Shown here: one piece after another, positions 1 to 7,837 of the stretch
Layout: each line of letters begins with the position of its first letter
Numbering within the stretch: position 1 is the first letter of the stretch
NCBI RefSeq assembly: GCF_011045025.1
Contig: NZ_JAAKZX010000092.1
Coordinates: 1-35,678 of the forward strand
Direction of reading: 5' to 3'
Source of the DNA: Streptomyces ureilyticus
GTDB taxonomy: Bacteria > Actinomycetota > Actinomycetes > Streptomycetales > Streptomycetaceae
Length of the DNA stretch: 35,678 nt
Translations under genes and position numbers: made by a program
The notes under the pieces: generated by a model
Database searches by the model: none
Told to the model about the DNA's origin: nothing
What the model saw: the letters and a program-made list of their open reading frames with translations, nothing else

Positions 1-1
1 C

Positions 2-1045
2 GGTAGCTCGTACACCGTGAGTGCTCAGATCAGGATCGTCAGCAGCTCGCCTTCCGGTGCGGAGTGGAGCGGTATCGCGGCGAACGTACGGGGAACGACC
101 TCGCTGGACTACTACGTCCTGCGCGTGTCGACCGCCGGTGGGGCCCGCACGGGGCAGTGGCAGCTGCTGAAGATGGCGGCCAGCACCACACCGACCGTGC
201 TGGCCCAGGGAAACATGAACGCGCCCTACGGCTCATCTCTCGAACTGAACCTCGGTCGCACCGGGACCCGTTTCACCGTCTCGGTGCGCAACAGCGACTC
301 CGGGACGACCCTCGTCGACACGTCGTACACGCTGCCCACCACCGACCCGACCCGTGTGGGCGGCTCCGCCGGCCTCTACTCGAACACGGGCAACCTGCGC
401 GCGAAGTCGTTCTCACTCACGACTTCCACCCCGGCCATCTCACCTACGGCCACGCGCTCCGATGACTTCGAACGCGTCAACGGCTCCCTCGGGGCGGACT
501 GGGTCTCCGACCGGGGAACGTGGTCGATCGCATCCGGTGAAGCTCTCTCCGCTGCCACCCCGACGAACGCTGTCGCCACCTACCGTCCGCTTCAGCTCGG
601 TAGCTCGTACAACGTGAGTGCTCACATCAGGATCGTCAGCAGCTCGCCTTCCGGCGCGGAATGGAGCGGTATCGCGGCGAACGTACGGGGAACGACCTCG
701 CTGGACTACTACGTCCTGCGCGTGACGACCGCCGGTGGGGCCCGCACGGGGCAGTGGCAGCTGCTGAAGATGGCGACCAGCACCACACCGACCGTGCTGG
801 CCCAGGGAAACATGAACGCGCCCTACGGCTCATCTCTCGAACTGAACCTCGGTCGCGACGGGACCCGTTTCACCGTCTCGGTGCGCAACAGCGACTCCGG
901 GACGACCCTCGTCGACACGTCCTACACGCTGCCCACCACCGACCCGACCCGTGTGGGCGGCTCCGCCGGCCTCTACTCGAACACGGGCAACCTGCGCGCG
1001 AAGTCGTTCTCCCTCACGACTTCCACCCCGGCCATCTCACCTCCG
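2..1045 (+). repeat. Tandem in-gene domain duplication, period 597 bp
   Basis: Sequence from position 2 recurs from position 599 with a constant offset of 597 bp (199 codons) up to about 1045. By eye I count roughly ten substitutions and no indels over about 445 bp, including silent third-position changes, which implies about 98% identity. The two copies encode adjacent beta-sandwich modules joined by a Thr/Ser/Pro-rich linker. Such near-identity points to a recent duplication or ongoing gene conversion. Confidence 0.9.
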
Positions 1046-2386
1046 GGAACGCTCGATTGCACGGTGGACAAGGGCTCCTACGACTTCCCCGATGCCCAGC
1101 AGCAGGTGCTCCAGACGATCCCGGTGGACGAGACGTGGGCCGGCATGCCGGTGACGCAACGGGTACTGACACACAATGACGATCAGTACGTGGCCTACTA
1201 CGACGGCGCACGCCGGATGACGATCGCGCACCGCAGCCTCTCGGACAACAGCTGGACCACAAAGGTGCTCCCCTCGACGTTGGGCTGGGACAGCCACAAC
1301 TACATCTCGCTGGGACTGGACCGTGACGGCAACCTCCATGTGTCCGGCAACATGCACAACGCGGCGCTGGTGTACTTCCGCACCACCGTGCCCGGCGACG
1401 TGACGTCGCTGACCCGAGTGACCACGATGATCGATGCGTCGACCGAGAACTCGGTGACCTATCCCGAGTTCGTCAACCGCCAGGACGGCAGTCTCGTCTT
1501 CAGCCATCGCAATGGTGGGTCAGGTGACGGCGTGACCTACTTCAACGTGTATAACGAGGCCTCCTCCACCTGGTCGCGGCTGGTCGACGAGCCGCTCTTC
1601 GACGGCAACGGATCCGCCGACAATCCGAGCGGGACGTGGAACGCCTACTTCGAAAACCCCACCCTCGGACCAGACGGATGGTTCCACATGATCTGGGTCT
1701 GGCGTGACACTCCCGACGCCGCGACCAACAGTCGGCTGAGCTACGCCAAGAGCAGGAACCTCGTCGATTGGTTCGACAGTGCCGGCAATGCGCTGACGAC
1801 CCCGTTCCGGTACGGCGAGGCGGATGTGATCGACCCGGTGCCGGACGGCGGCGGTCTGCTCAACGGCAACTCGAAGCTCGGCTTCGACGCCGAGGGCACT
1901 CCGATCATCAGCTATCACAAGTACGACGGTGACGGGAACTCCCAGATCTACGTCGCGCGCCCCGACGGATCAGGCGCGTGGGACATCAACCAAATCAGCG
2001 ACTGGAAGGGCCGCTGGAGTTTCGGCGGTGGCGGCAGCCTCGCCTTCACGGTGTCCATGCTCGGCTCCGAGGTGATGGAGGATGGCAACATCCGCGTCGA
2101 CTTCACTTGCTCGGGTGAACCGCGGAGCATCGTCATCGACGGTGGCCTGCACCCCGTGGCGGAGGCCGCGACCCCGGAGTTGCCCGCCGAGATCACGGAT
2201 GTGCGCGGCACCTACCCGGGCCTGGCGGTGCGACTGCAGACCGACCTGGCCGGCCGCAACGACACCGGCACCTACTATCTCCGCTGGGAATCCCTGCCAG
2301 CAAACCAGGACAGTCCGCGCACGGACTGGCCTGAGGAGGGAAGCGCGCTGGAGGTGGTGCTCCTGGGCCCGCCGTCCGCGCAGTAG
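2..2386 (+). CDS. BNR_4-family secreted polysaccharide-active protein with tandem beta-sandwich domains (5' end outside window)
   Basis: The reading frame is open to the left window edge, so the true start lies outside; the first internal GTG (17) is not the start because residues before it match the second domain copy. About 794 residues are visible. Residues 1 to about 145 and about 155-345 are two copies of the same laminin-G/concanavalin-like beta-sandwich module (each full unit begins near SDDFERVNGSLG, but that part of copy 1 is off-window). From about residue 360 a BNR_4-type beta-propeller follows, with conserved WDSHNY (His codon 1295) and GNMHN (His codon 1355) motifs. The BNR_4 family includes PL24/PL25 ulvan lyases, whose active sites use His, Tyr and Arg residues; whether this protein is a lyase is inference. 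It is probably secreted, but the signal peptide is not visible. The stop is followed by a short hairpin. Confidence 0.8.
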   Translation, partial: GSSYTVSAQIRIVSSSPSGAEWSGIAANVRGTTSLDYYVLRVSTAGGARTGQWQLLKMAASTTPTVLAQGNMNAPYGSSLELNLGRTGTRFTVSVRNSDSGTTLVDTSYTLPTTDPTRVGGSAGLYSNTGNLRAKSFSLTTSTPAISPTATRSDDFERVNGSLGADWVSDRGTWSIASGEALSAATPTNAVATYRPLQLGSSYNVSAHIRIVSSSPSGAEWSGIAANVRGTTSLDYYVLRVTTAGGARTGQWQLLKMATSTTPTVLAQGNMNAPYGSSLELNLGRDGTRFTVSVRNSDSGTTLVDTSYTLPTTDPTRVGGSAGLYSNTGNLRAKSFSLTTSTPAISPPGTLDCTVDKGSYDFPDAQQQVLQTIPVDETWAGMPVTQRVLTHNDDQYVAYYDGARRMTIAHRSLSDNSWTTKVLPSTLGWDSHNYISLGLDRDGNLHVSGNMHNAALVYFRTTVPGDVTSLTRVTTMIDASTENSVTYPEFVNRQDGSLVFSHRNGGSGDGVTYFNVYNEASSTWSRLVDEPLFDGNGSADNPSGTWNAYFENPTLGPDGWFHMIWVWRDTPDAATNSRLSYAKSRNLVDWFDSAGNALTTPFRYGEADVIDPVPDGGGLLNGNSKLGFDAEGTPIISYHKYDGDGNSQIYVARPDGSGAWDINQISDWKGRWSFGGGGSLAFTVSMLGSEVMEDGNIRVDFTCSGEPRSIVIDGGLHPVAEAATPELPAEITDVRGTYPGLAVRLQTDLAGRNDTGTYYLRWESLPANQDSPRTDWPEEGSALEVVLLGPPSAQ

Positions 2387-2400
2387 AAGACGGCTGCTCT

Positions 2401-2420
2401 CCGCAGCGCCGGTTCTGCGG
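2401..2420 (+). terminator. Short hairpin downstream of the BNR_4 gene
   Basis: CCGCAG and CTGCGG form a perfect 6-bp stem with an 8-nt loop, 14 nt after the stop codon. There is no T run, which is common for actinobacterial terminators. The stem is short, so this is tentative. Confidence 0.35.
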
Positions 2421-2665
2421 GGCGAGCTCAGGCGAACCCGTCCCGCTGAGCGGCAGCAACAGCACACACACGTCTGCGGCCTTCGTACCGGTCCCCTGTG
2501 TTTCCAGACCTGGAACACAGGATCAGGGCGAAGGCCGCCGTGCACTGCGGGGACCAGGCAGACGCAGCGATAGACCGGTTCAGAACGAGGCAGCTGTCGG
2601 TGCAGGGGGCCACATTGGAATGGAGGCCTCGCCGAACGTGGGCCTTGCCCCTTGATCACCCCCCC

Positions 2666-3015
2666 GTGGTGATCACTTCCAGCACCACCGCGCTCAAGCA
2701 GGCGTCCACCTTCACGGCCGTCGCCGGACTGGCCGACGCGGGCGGCTACTCGTTCCGCGACAGCTCCGGCAACTACCTTCGCCACTACGACTACCGAGCC
2801 CGCTTCGGCGCCAACGACGGTACGTCGACCTTCGCGAAGGACGCCACGTTCATCGCCCGGACGGGCACGGCGTCGGGCTCGGTCCGCTTCGAGTCGTACA
2901 ACTACCCGGGCTACTTCCTGCGCCACTACAACTAACAGCTGCGCGTGGACGTGACGGACGGCACGGGCAACTTCCGCCAGGACAGCTCGTCGTGCCGGTG
3001 ACCGGCTGGGCCTGA
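2666..3015 (+). pseudogene. AbfB / CBM42 arabinose-binding domain remnant
   Basis: The frame encodes ASTFTAVAGLAD, SFRDSSGNYLRHYDYRARF, and RFESYNYPGYFLRHYN, the repeated 'NYP.YYLRH' signature of AbfB (alpha-L-arabinofuranosidase B, CBM42) domains. These are usually C-terminal carbohydrate-binding modules of secreted glycosidases. The gene is broken twice. At 2933-2935 a TAA replaces the expected Tyr codon (HYN-stop-QLRVD). Near 2990 a missing base shifts the frame, after which the normal ending VPVTGWA and a TGA at 3013-3015 are recovered. No catalytic domain precedes it. It may be the decayed tail of a neighbouring glycosidase or of the BNR_4 gene, whose frame it shares but from which it is separated by stops. 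Confidence 0.75.
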
Positions 3016-3156
3016 GCAGCGCCCTTGCCGGCCCGGGCAGTCGCGCCGGCGGTCGGGGAGTTTCCGTCAGACGCTGTTTCCGGGAAGACGGATTTCCGCA
3101 CCCCCTGGACGAAGCGCTGTACCACCCGGAAGACCTGCGGCCCTGACCGAAGGCTT

Positions 3157-3176
3157 TCACCGGACCGTCCCGGTGA
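3157..3176 (-). terminator. Hairpin downstream of the PucR-like regulator
   Basis: TCACCGG and CCGGTGA form a perfect 7-bp stem with a 6-nt loop, 46 nt beyond the stop codon of the minus-strand regulator. It is a plausible intrinsic terminator without a U tract. Confidence 0.4.
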
Positions 3177-3221
3177 CCGCCCGGTATGGGTCACCTCCCC
3201 TGTACCTCGCCTGTATCTCCC

Positions 3222-4373
3222 CTATGCGCGCCCCAAATGCCGCATGGCCAGGGCCAGTTGCAGTCTGAGTCGGCCCTGCGGGGTACGGATGGGCCACCCG
3301 AGCAGCGCCTCGGCGTGGCCCAACCGGTCCTGGAGCGTGGAGTGGTGGACGTTGACCTCGACGGCGGCTGCCCGCAGGCTCGCCGTCGAGGCGACCGCGT
3401 GCAACGTCGTCAGCATCCAGGGCGCGTCCGCGACCGCCGCATCCAGCGCCCGCACATCGGGCGGCGGATCGGCCCCCGGCACGACAAGCTCGGCGAGCAG
3501 CCCGATACCGCCGAGCTCATCGGCGTACACGACCCGGGGGCCGGGAGCGTTCGGGGTGCCGTCGGCGGTGAAACGAAGCGCGGTCCGGGCGGCGGCCCAG
3601 GAGCCCGGCAGTTCGAGCAGGGGCACGGCCGGGCCGACACCGACCCGGCCCGGTGGGAGGGCGGTGCCGGCGGATCCGGCGTCGAGGTGCGCCGGTCCCG
3701 GGTCCGCGGTGGCGGATCCGGCGTGGGTCGGTGCGGTGCCCCGGGCCGGTACCGGTGCCGGCCCGGGGGTGGACGGCCGGGCGTGCGGGTGGATCGGCCC
3801 GCGCCGGGCGGAGGCGTTCACGATGCGGGGCGGGCCGTCGAACGGCGCGGCCACGCGGGCCCGGGTGGCCGGGTCCAGGCCCAGCTGCCGGGCCGCGTGC
3901 AGCCGTACCTGCTCGGGTGCGGTGGCGTCGAGGAGGGTTTCCACGAGCGCCGGGTCGTCGGCGTGGGCCGTCGGTGCGCGGCCACGGGTGCGGTCGAGGA
4001 CGACGCGGATGGCAGCCGCCGCCCGTTCGAGGATCACCGAGTCGACGACGCTGGGCGCCCCCGCCCGCTCCAGCCACAGCGCCGGGGCACCGTCCGGCGA
4101 CAGCGCGGCGGACGGCCACGCGGGGTCGGGAGGCTGGTCCGTGTCCCGGCGGTGCCCGTCGGTCTCGACCCGCAGACGTACCCGCCGCCCGGCGTCGGCG
4201 AGCCGCGCCGGACACCCTGCGAGCACGGCGACCCCGCGCACCATCGCCTCAAGACCGGCCCGGTGCTCGGCCAGCCGGTCGAAGTAGGCGATGACCCGGA
4301 CGGCGGCGCCGGCATCCGGATCCAGTGCGGTCAGCCGCCCCGCCAGCTCTTTCATGGCCCCATGGTGCGCCAT
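3222..4373 (-). CDS. PucR-like (HTH_30) transcriptional regulator
   Basis: The protein has about 383 residues (377 if started at the ATG at 4355). The C-terminal 75 residues (DVRALDAAVADAPWMLTTLHAVAS ... VNVHHSTLQDRLGHAEALLG ... LRLQLALAMRHL) match the PucR-type helix-turn-helix, in which 'HH/NTL..RL..I/AE.LLG' is the recognition region. The middle has a Pro/Ala/Thr/Gly-rich linker of about 50 residues. The reading frame extends further upstream to 4508, but that part runs through strong hairpins and is unlikely to be coding. I prefer the ATG at 4373 (MAHHGAMKEL) or at 4355 (MKEL); neither has a good ribosome binding site, and a long palindrome covers both. Such regulators often control adjacent catabolic genes, so the hydrolase upstream is a candidate target (inference). 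Confidence 0.75.
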   Translation of the reverse strand: MAHHGAMKELAGRLTALDPDAGAAVRVIAYFDRLAEHRAGLEAMVRGVAVLAGCPARLADAGRRVRLRVETDGHRRDTDQPPDPAWPSAALSPDGAPALWLERAGAPSVVDSVILERAAAAIRVVLDRTRGRAPTAHADDPALVETLLDATAPEQVRLHAARQLGLDPATRARVAAPFDGPPRIVNASARRGPIHPHARPSTPGPAPVPARGTAPTHAGSATADPGPAHLDAGSAGTALPPGRVGVGPAVPLLELPGSWAAARTALRFTADGTPNAPGPRVVYADELGGIGLLAELVVPGADPPPDVRALDAAVADAPWMLTTLHAVASTASLRAAAVEVNVHHSTLQDRLGHAEALLGWPIRTPQGRLRLQLALAMRHLGRA

Positions 4374-4390
4374 GGGGCCACGTTTCGTGG
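4356..4390. promoter_or_regulatory. Two adjacent palindromes over the regulator start: candidate autoregulatory operator
   Basis: GGCCCCATGG (4356-4365), spacer TGCG, then CCATGGGGCC (4370-4379) is a perfect 10-bp inverted repeat. It is immediately followed, with a 2-bp overlap, by CCACG-TTT-CGTGG (4378-4390), another perfect inverted repeat. The pair overlaps the two possible start codons of the PucR-like gene, so it could act as an operator or as an mRNA hairpin hiding the translation start. Confidence 0.45.
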
Positions 4391-4407
4391 AGTGTGTGCG
4401 CTCACAG

Positions 4408-4450
4408 GTCGCGCGGGGGAGTGCGGCACGGGCCGCCTCCCCCGCGCGAC
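4408..4450 (-). terminator. Very strong hairpin after the alpha/beta hydrolase gene
   Basis: A 14-nt arm at 4408-4421 (GTCGCGCGGGGGAG) pairs perfectly with 4437-4450. The 15-nt apex contains an inner GCGGC-ACGG-GCCGC stem-loop. It lies between the hydrolase stop and the PucR start, both on the minus strand, so it probably terminates the hydrolase transcript. The structure is symmetric and could work from either strand. Confidence 0.6.
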
Positions 4451-4460
4451 CGCCGCGTAC

Positions 4461-4515
4461 GCGCCCCTGAAGGGGCGCGGGGAACTGCGCGACCAACCCC
4501 CTCCGCAACCCGCGG
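4461..4515. repeat. Ubiquitous Streptomyces intergenic repeat (GGGGCGCGGGGAACTGCGCGACC type)
   Basis: The stretch contains AGGGGCGCGGGGAACTGCGC followed by GACCAACCCC, a motif I recognise as recurring in intergenic DNA of many Streptomyces chromosomes. It opens with a perfect GCGCCCCT / AGGGGCGC stem (4461-4468, 4471-4478), which can work as a terminator. Its presence supports assignment to Streptomyces. Confidence 0.65.
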
Positions 4516-4607
4516 CGAAAGAAACCGCCTCCCCCACCACGCGTTGGCAGGCGGGTGCGCGGTGGCAGCCGCGCGTCAGCCGCACCCCCCCCGGGTACCC
4601 GGCCCCG

Positions 4608-5582
4608 TCACTCTGCGAGGAGCCTGCGCAGCCACGCCACCTGGGCCGCCTGGCATGCCTGGGAGAGGACCGCCTGCGGGGCGAAGCTTTCGAAGCCGTG
4701 GAAGCCGCCCGGCCACACGTGCAGTTCGGCGGCACCGCCGGCCTGCCACAGGCGGGTGGCGTAGGCGACGACCTCGTCGCGGAACGTCTCGGCCGAGCCG
4801 ACATCGAGGAAGGCCGGGGGCAGCCCGGACAGGTCCTCCGCGCGAGCCGGGGCGGCGTACGGGGAGACGTCCGGGCCGCCGCGCCGCTCACCCAGCAGCG
4901 CGGTCCAGCCGGTGTCGTTTGCCGTGCGGTCCCACGCGCCGAGGCCCTCCATCTGGTACACGGAGGGGGTGTCGTTGCGGTCGTCGAGCATCGGGCACAT
5001 CAGCATCTGGCCGACGGGGCGCGGACCCTTGCGGTCCCTGAGGAGCAGGGCCAGCGCGGCCGTCAGGCCACCGCCCGCGCTGGCCCCCGTGATGACGATC
5101 CGCTCGGCGTCGGCGCCGATCTCCTCGGCGTGGTCGGCGATCCACAGCAGCCCGGCGTACACGTCGTCGATGGGCGCCGGGTACGGGTTCTCCGGTGCCA
5201 GGCGGTACTCGACGGACACCACGACCGCGCCCAGCTCATTGGCCCAGCGCAACGGGGCGTCCACGCCGACGCGGTTGTTGCCGAGCACCATGCCGCCGCC
5301 GTGGACGTGGTAGATCACGGGCAGCGGACCGTCCGTCGCCGGATCGACCGGCCGGCAGATCAGCAGCGAGATGTCGGGCGCGTTCTCGGGACCCGGCACG
5401 ACCCGGTCCTCGACCTCGAACGCCCCGCCCAAGGTCAGGTCCATGTCCGCCCACATCTCTATACCGGGACCGTTACGGGTGGCTTCGATCTCGTCCATGG
5501 TCAGCTGGGTCAGCAACGTGTCCTTGATCATCTCCAGGGCGGCGGCGAGTTCCGGGTCGAACGGGGGCGGCGTGAGCGTCAT
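4608..5582 (-). CDS. Alpha/beta hydrolase, hormone-sensitive-lipase (HSL) family esterase
   Basis: The 324-residue protein has the HSL-family layout: oxyanion-hole HGGG at residues 94-97, nucleophile elbow GASAGG with Ser168, the acidic region DVGSAETFRDE at 260-270, and catalytic His295 in GFHGFE. The usual catalytic Asp of the family (D in DPLRDE) aligns with Glu265; this Glu variant occurs in some family members. No signal peptide is visible, so it should be a cytosolic carboxylesterase on short-chain esters; the substrate is unknown. The ATG at 5582 is supported by GAGGAG (5591-5596 on the complement) 8 nt upstream. It lies upstream of, and in the same orientation as, the PucR-like gene, with a strong terminator between them. 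Confidence 0.9.
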   Translation of the reverse strand: MTLTPPPFDPELAAALEMIKDTLLTQLTMDEIEATRNGPGIEMWADMDLTLGGAFEVEDRVVPGPENAPDISLLICRPVDPATDGPLPVIYHVHGGGMVLGNNRVGVDAPLRWANELGAVVVSVEYRLAPENPYPAPIDDVYAGLLWIADHAEEIGADAERIVITGASAGGGLTAALALLLRDRKGPRPVGQMLMCPMLDDRNDTPSVYQMEGLGAWDRTANDTGWTALLGERRGGPDVSPYAAPARAEDLSGLPPAFLDVGSAETFRDEVVAYATRLWQAGGAAELHVWPGGFHGFESFAPQAVLSQACQAAQVAWLRRLLAE

Positions 5583-5653
5583 TGCCTGTGCTCCTCATGC
5601 TGCGTGTGGCGGATCGTACGGTGATGATCCGCGCGTCCGCAGGTTCCGGCCCG

Positions 5654-5689
5654 CCGCCGTACGGCGGGACTTGCCCGCCGTTTGGCGGG
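5654..5689. promoter_or_regulatory. Paired inverted repeats upstream of the hydrolase gene: candidate operator
   Basis: CCGCCGT-ACGGCGG (5654-5667) is a perfect palindrome. CCCGCC-GTTT-GGCGGG (5674-5689) is a second inverted repeat with a similar half site. Their centres are 21 bp apart, two helical turns, as expected for cooperative binding of two dimers. They lie 72-107 bp upstream of the hydrolase ATG. No gene was seen in the rest of 5583-5746. Confidence 0.4.
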
Positions 5690-5746
5690 TAGCGCGGATG
5701 AAAGTGGTCATCTCGGGAGACAAGGAGGCCGTTTTGCTCGTCTAAA

Positions 5747-7346
5747 CCTCGATCTTGCATGACGGTCCGTCGGTTTCTCCGGCGGGCCGTTTCTCTGTTG
5801 TGGGTTGGTCGTGGGCAGGTTGATGGCCCAGCTGTCGCGTCGGGGGGCGCCGGGTTCCACTGCTCCGGTGGGGTGATGCTGTCCGCAGGGATTCGAGGGT
5901 GCTGGTCAGCCGGGGTTCGGCAGGGCTTGGAGCCGGTCGGCCGCTGCGGTGATCACGTCGGTCCAGGGCCAGTGCGCCGCGAGGCGGAGGTAGCGCCGGC
6001 GGCCGGTGGTGACGAGTTGCGCGGCGGCTGAGAACAGGCGGAAGCGAAGCTTCTTGGGTTCCCAGCGGCGGGGCCTGCCGGTCAGGGCGAGCATCGGCAT
6101 CCAGGCCAGCAGGTCCAGGGCGAGCTGGACGATCTCTAGCCAGATCTGGTTCTGGGCGAGGCCGTGGAAGGGAAGGTTACGCAGGCCGGTGGAGCGGGCG
6201 TCCCGGATGCGGTCCTCGCAGCGGGCGCGCTGGCGGTGGCGCAGTTCGAGCCCGGCGATGGCAGCACCGGGCGTGTTGGTGGCGAAGCAGGTCAGGCGCA
6301 TACCGTCGGCGTCGGTGAAACGCAGTTGGGCTCCGGGGTGCGGGCGCTCCTTGCGGACGATCAGCCGTATCCCCTGCGGCCACCCCTTCAGGCAGTCCCC
6401 GCCGATCTCGGCCACCCAGGCGCCGTCGCGGACCTCGCCGCCGGGCTCGACGGCCGGGGTCCAGGCCGATGCCGGGACCTTCAGCACGGTCTGGTGAATG
6501 GTGTCGGTGATGGTCATGCCGACCGAGTACGACAGCCACCGGCCCCGCGCTGCTAGCCAGTTGACGAACTCGTGGGTGCCGCCGCCGGAGTCGGTGCGGA
6601 TCAGGGTGCGGCGCCCGCGCCGGAAACGCTTCGGGAGTTGGGACAGGGCCAGCTGGGTGGCGCTGATGTGGTCGGCGGCGGTGTTGCTGCCCGCGTTCCC
6701 CGCTCTGAGCAGGCCCGCGACCGGCTCACCGGCGCCGCCCGCCCCGTGGTCGACGAACGCGAACAACGGATGATGGCCGAACGTCTTTTTCCAGGTCTTG
6801 GCGGCGTCCTGCTTCTCGGAGTGCGCCAGCACCAGCACGCCGTCGATGTCCACGATGACCTCGCCGCCAGCGTCCGGAGCCGCCTCGCCGGCCAGCCGCC
6901 AGACCCGCTCGCGGACTTCGGCCCGTGCCCGACGGACCGCCACGAGCGCACGGGGCCCGGTCGAGGCCAGGGTGTCGACCAGGCGGGAGACTGTCGGGTC
7001 GGAGGCCACCGGCCCGAACACGGCGGGCTCGGCCCGCAGCATCGCGACATCGGCCAGGCAGTCCCCGCCCAGGGCCACGGTAAGCGCGAGGTCCAGCAGA
7101 ATCTTGCCGGGATCATGGACCGCACGCGCCTTACACCACGGCGCCAGCGCCGCCGATATCGCCGCATCCAGCCCCGCCTTGCGGGCGGTCTCGACCAGCA
7201 GCACGGCGCCGGACTGCGAGACCACCCCGCCACCGCCCTCGACGCGGACACGCGGGTACGACCCGCCACGCTTACTCACCTGGAAAGTTCCTCCGGCCGG
7301 AGCGGGAACAGGGACCTAGGCAATCCTCATTCTCGCTGGTCAGAGG
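5747..7346 (-). mobile_element. IS1380-family insertion sequence, apparently intact (about 1.6 kb)
   Basis: One full-length IS1380-type transposase occupies most of the element. The right boundary is set by comparison with the degenerate copy: similarity between the two stops after GGTCAGAGG (7338-7346 here, 16402-16410 there). Read inward, that end is CCTCTGACC. The proposed left end begins CCTCGATCTTGC at 5747, matching the right end at about half of the first 20 positions. The 1600-bp size fits the family. The immediate 4-bp flanks (TAAA and CTCT) are not a target-site duplication. About 160 bp between the left end and the transposase stop hold no gene. Confidence 0.7.
5906..7279 (-). CDS. 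IS1380-family DDE transposase
   Basis: The 457-residue protein matches IS1380-family transposases along its length: conserved N-terminal VSQSGAVLLVETARKAGLD and GDCLADVAMLRAEPAVFGPVASDPTVSRL. The catalytic acids are likely the Asp in VDIDGVLVLAHS (first D), the Asp in LIRTDSGGGTHEF (second D) and the Glu in ARCEDRIRDARSTGLRNLPFH. The start is GTG at 7277-7279, preceded by GGAGGA about 10 nt upstream. The frame is complete and uninterrupted, so it may be active and could act on the degenerate copy at 15245-16410. Confidence 0.93.
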   Translation of the reverse strand: MSKRGGSYPRVRVEGGGGVVSQSGAVLLVETARKAGLDAAISAALAPWCKARAVHDPGKILLDLALTVALGGDCLADVAMLRAEPAVFGPVASDPTVSRLVDTLASTGPRALVAVRRARAEVRERVWRLAGEAAPDAGGEVIVDIDGVLVLAHSEKQDAAKTWKKTFGHHPLFAFVDHGAGGAGEPVAGLLRAGNAGSNTAADHISATQLALSQLPKRFRRGRRTLIRTDSGGGTHEFVNWLAARGRWLSYSVGMTITDTIHQTVLKVPASAWTPAVEPGGEVRDGAWVAEIGGDCLKGWPQGIRLIVRKERPHPGAQLRFTDADGMRLTCFATNTPGAAIAGLELRHRQRARCEDRIRDARSTGLRNLPFHGLAQNQIWLEIVQLALDLLAWMPMLALTGRPRRWEPKKLRFRLFSAAAQLVTTGRRRYLRLAAHWPWTDVITAAADRLQALPNPG

Positions 7347-7357
7347 CTCTTTCTGCA

Positions 7358-7692
7358 TTATGGCCACCCGTCGTCGACATGATGCTGGGTGAGCGCGTCC
7401 AGCGATGTCTCCGCCACATGCGCAGTGATGCTCATCGCTGTGATGCGTCGCCGTCGCGGATCGGGACGGCGACGGAGCGGATACCCGCGGGAGCTCTTCG
7501 TCCGCGACTGCCCATCCGCGCCCTCAGTTCGGTGTCGAGCTCATCGACGCCGAGCCGCCAGAGGGGGACGCCGGACCTGCTGGGCTCGGCAAGGACGTCG
7601 CAATACGCTGGTGCGTGAGGAAAGACCCCGATCGGCCCGCACAGGCATGCCGCCCGGACCGTGTCGTTGGATCCTGTTAACCCGGCAGCCAA
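7358..7692 (-). pseudogene. IclR-family regulator C-terminal remnant beside the IS1380 element
   Basis: The minus-strand frame from 7692 ends GIRSVAVPIRDGDA, resembling the IclR effector-domain motif 'G.R.iAvPvRD'. A frameshift near 7420-7440 then gives SITAHVAETSLDALTQHH, resembling the IclR C-terminal helix ('lnvs.H..r.s.eel...'). The frame ends at a TAA at 7358-7360, only 12 bp from the insertion sequence, before the usual last 20 or so residues. There is no helix-turn-helix. This looks like the tail of a regulator cut off by the transposon insertion. The match is by motif only, and the rest of 7347-7837 holds nothing I recognise. Confidence 0.4.
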
Positions 7693-7837
7693 GGATCAGA
7701 AGCAGGACCGGCCAGGCTCATTCTCCCCAGGCGGTCACCAAGAGCGCGATGTACAACCGCAGCTCGCACCCTCAGGTCCCGAAAAAAGACGCTGCTATCG
7801 TGAGGTGGGGTAGCCCAGCTTCGAGAGGGATCCGCTG

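Noticed and set aside
4374..4508. 45-codon N-terminal extension of the PucR-type regulator
   Set aside because: The sequence is occupied by a 14-bp hairpin, the Streptomyces repeat and operator-like palindromes.
3186..5624. 812-codon frame on the plus strand
   Set aside because: It is antisense to the PucR-type and hydrolase genes and passes through strong terminator hairpins.
5743..7350. 4-bp target-site duplication of the intact IS1380 copy
   Set aside because: Flanks TAAA and CTCT do not match.
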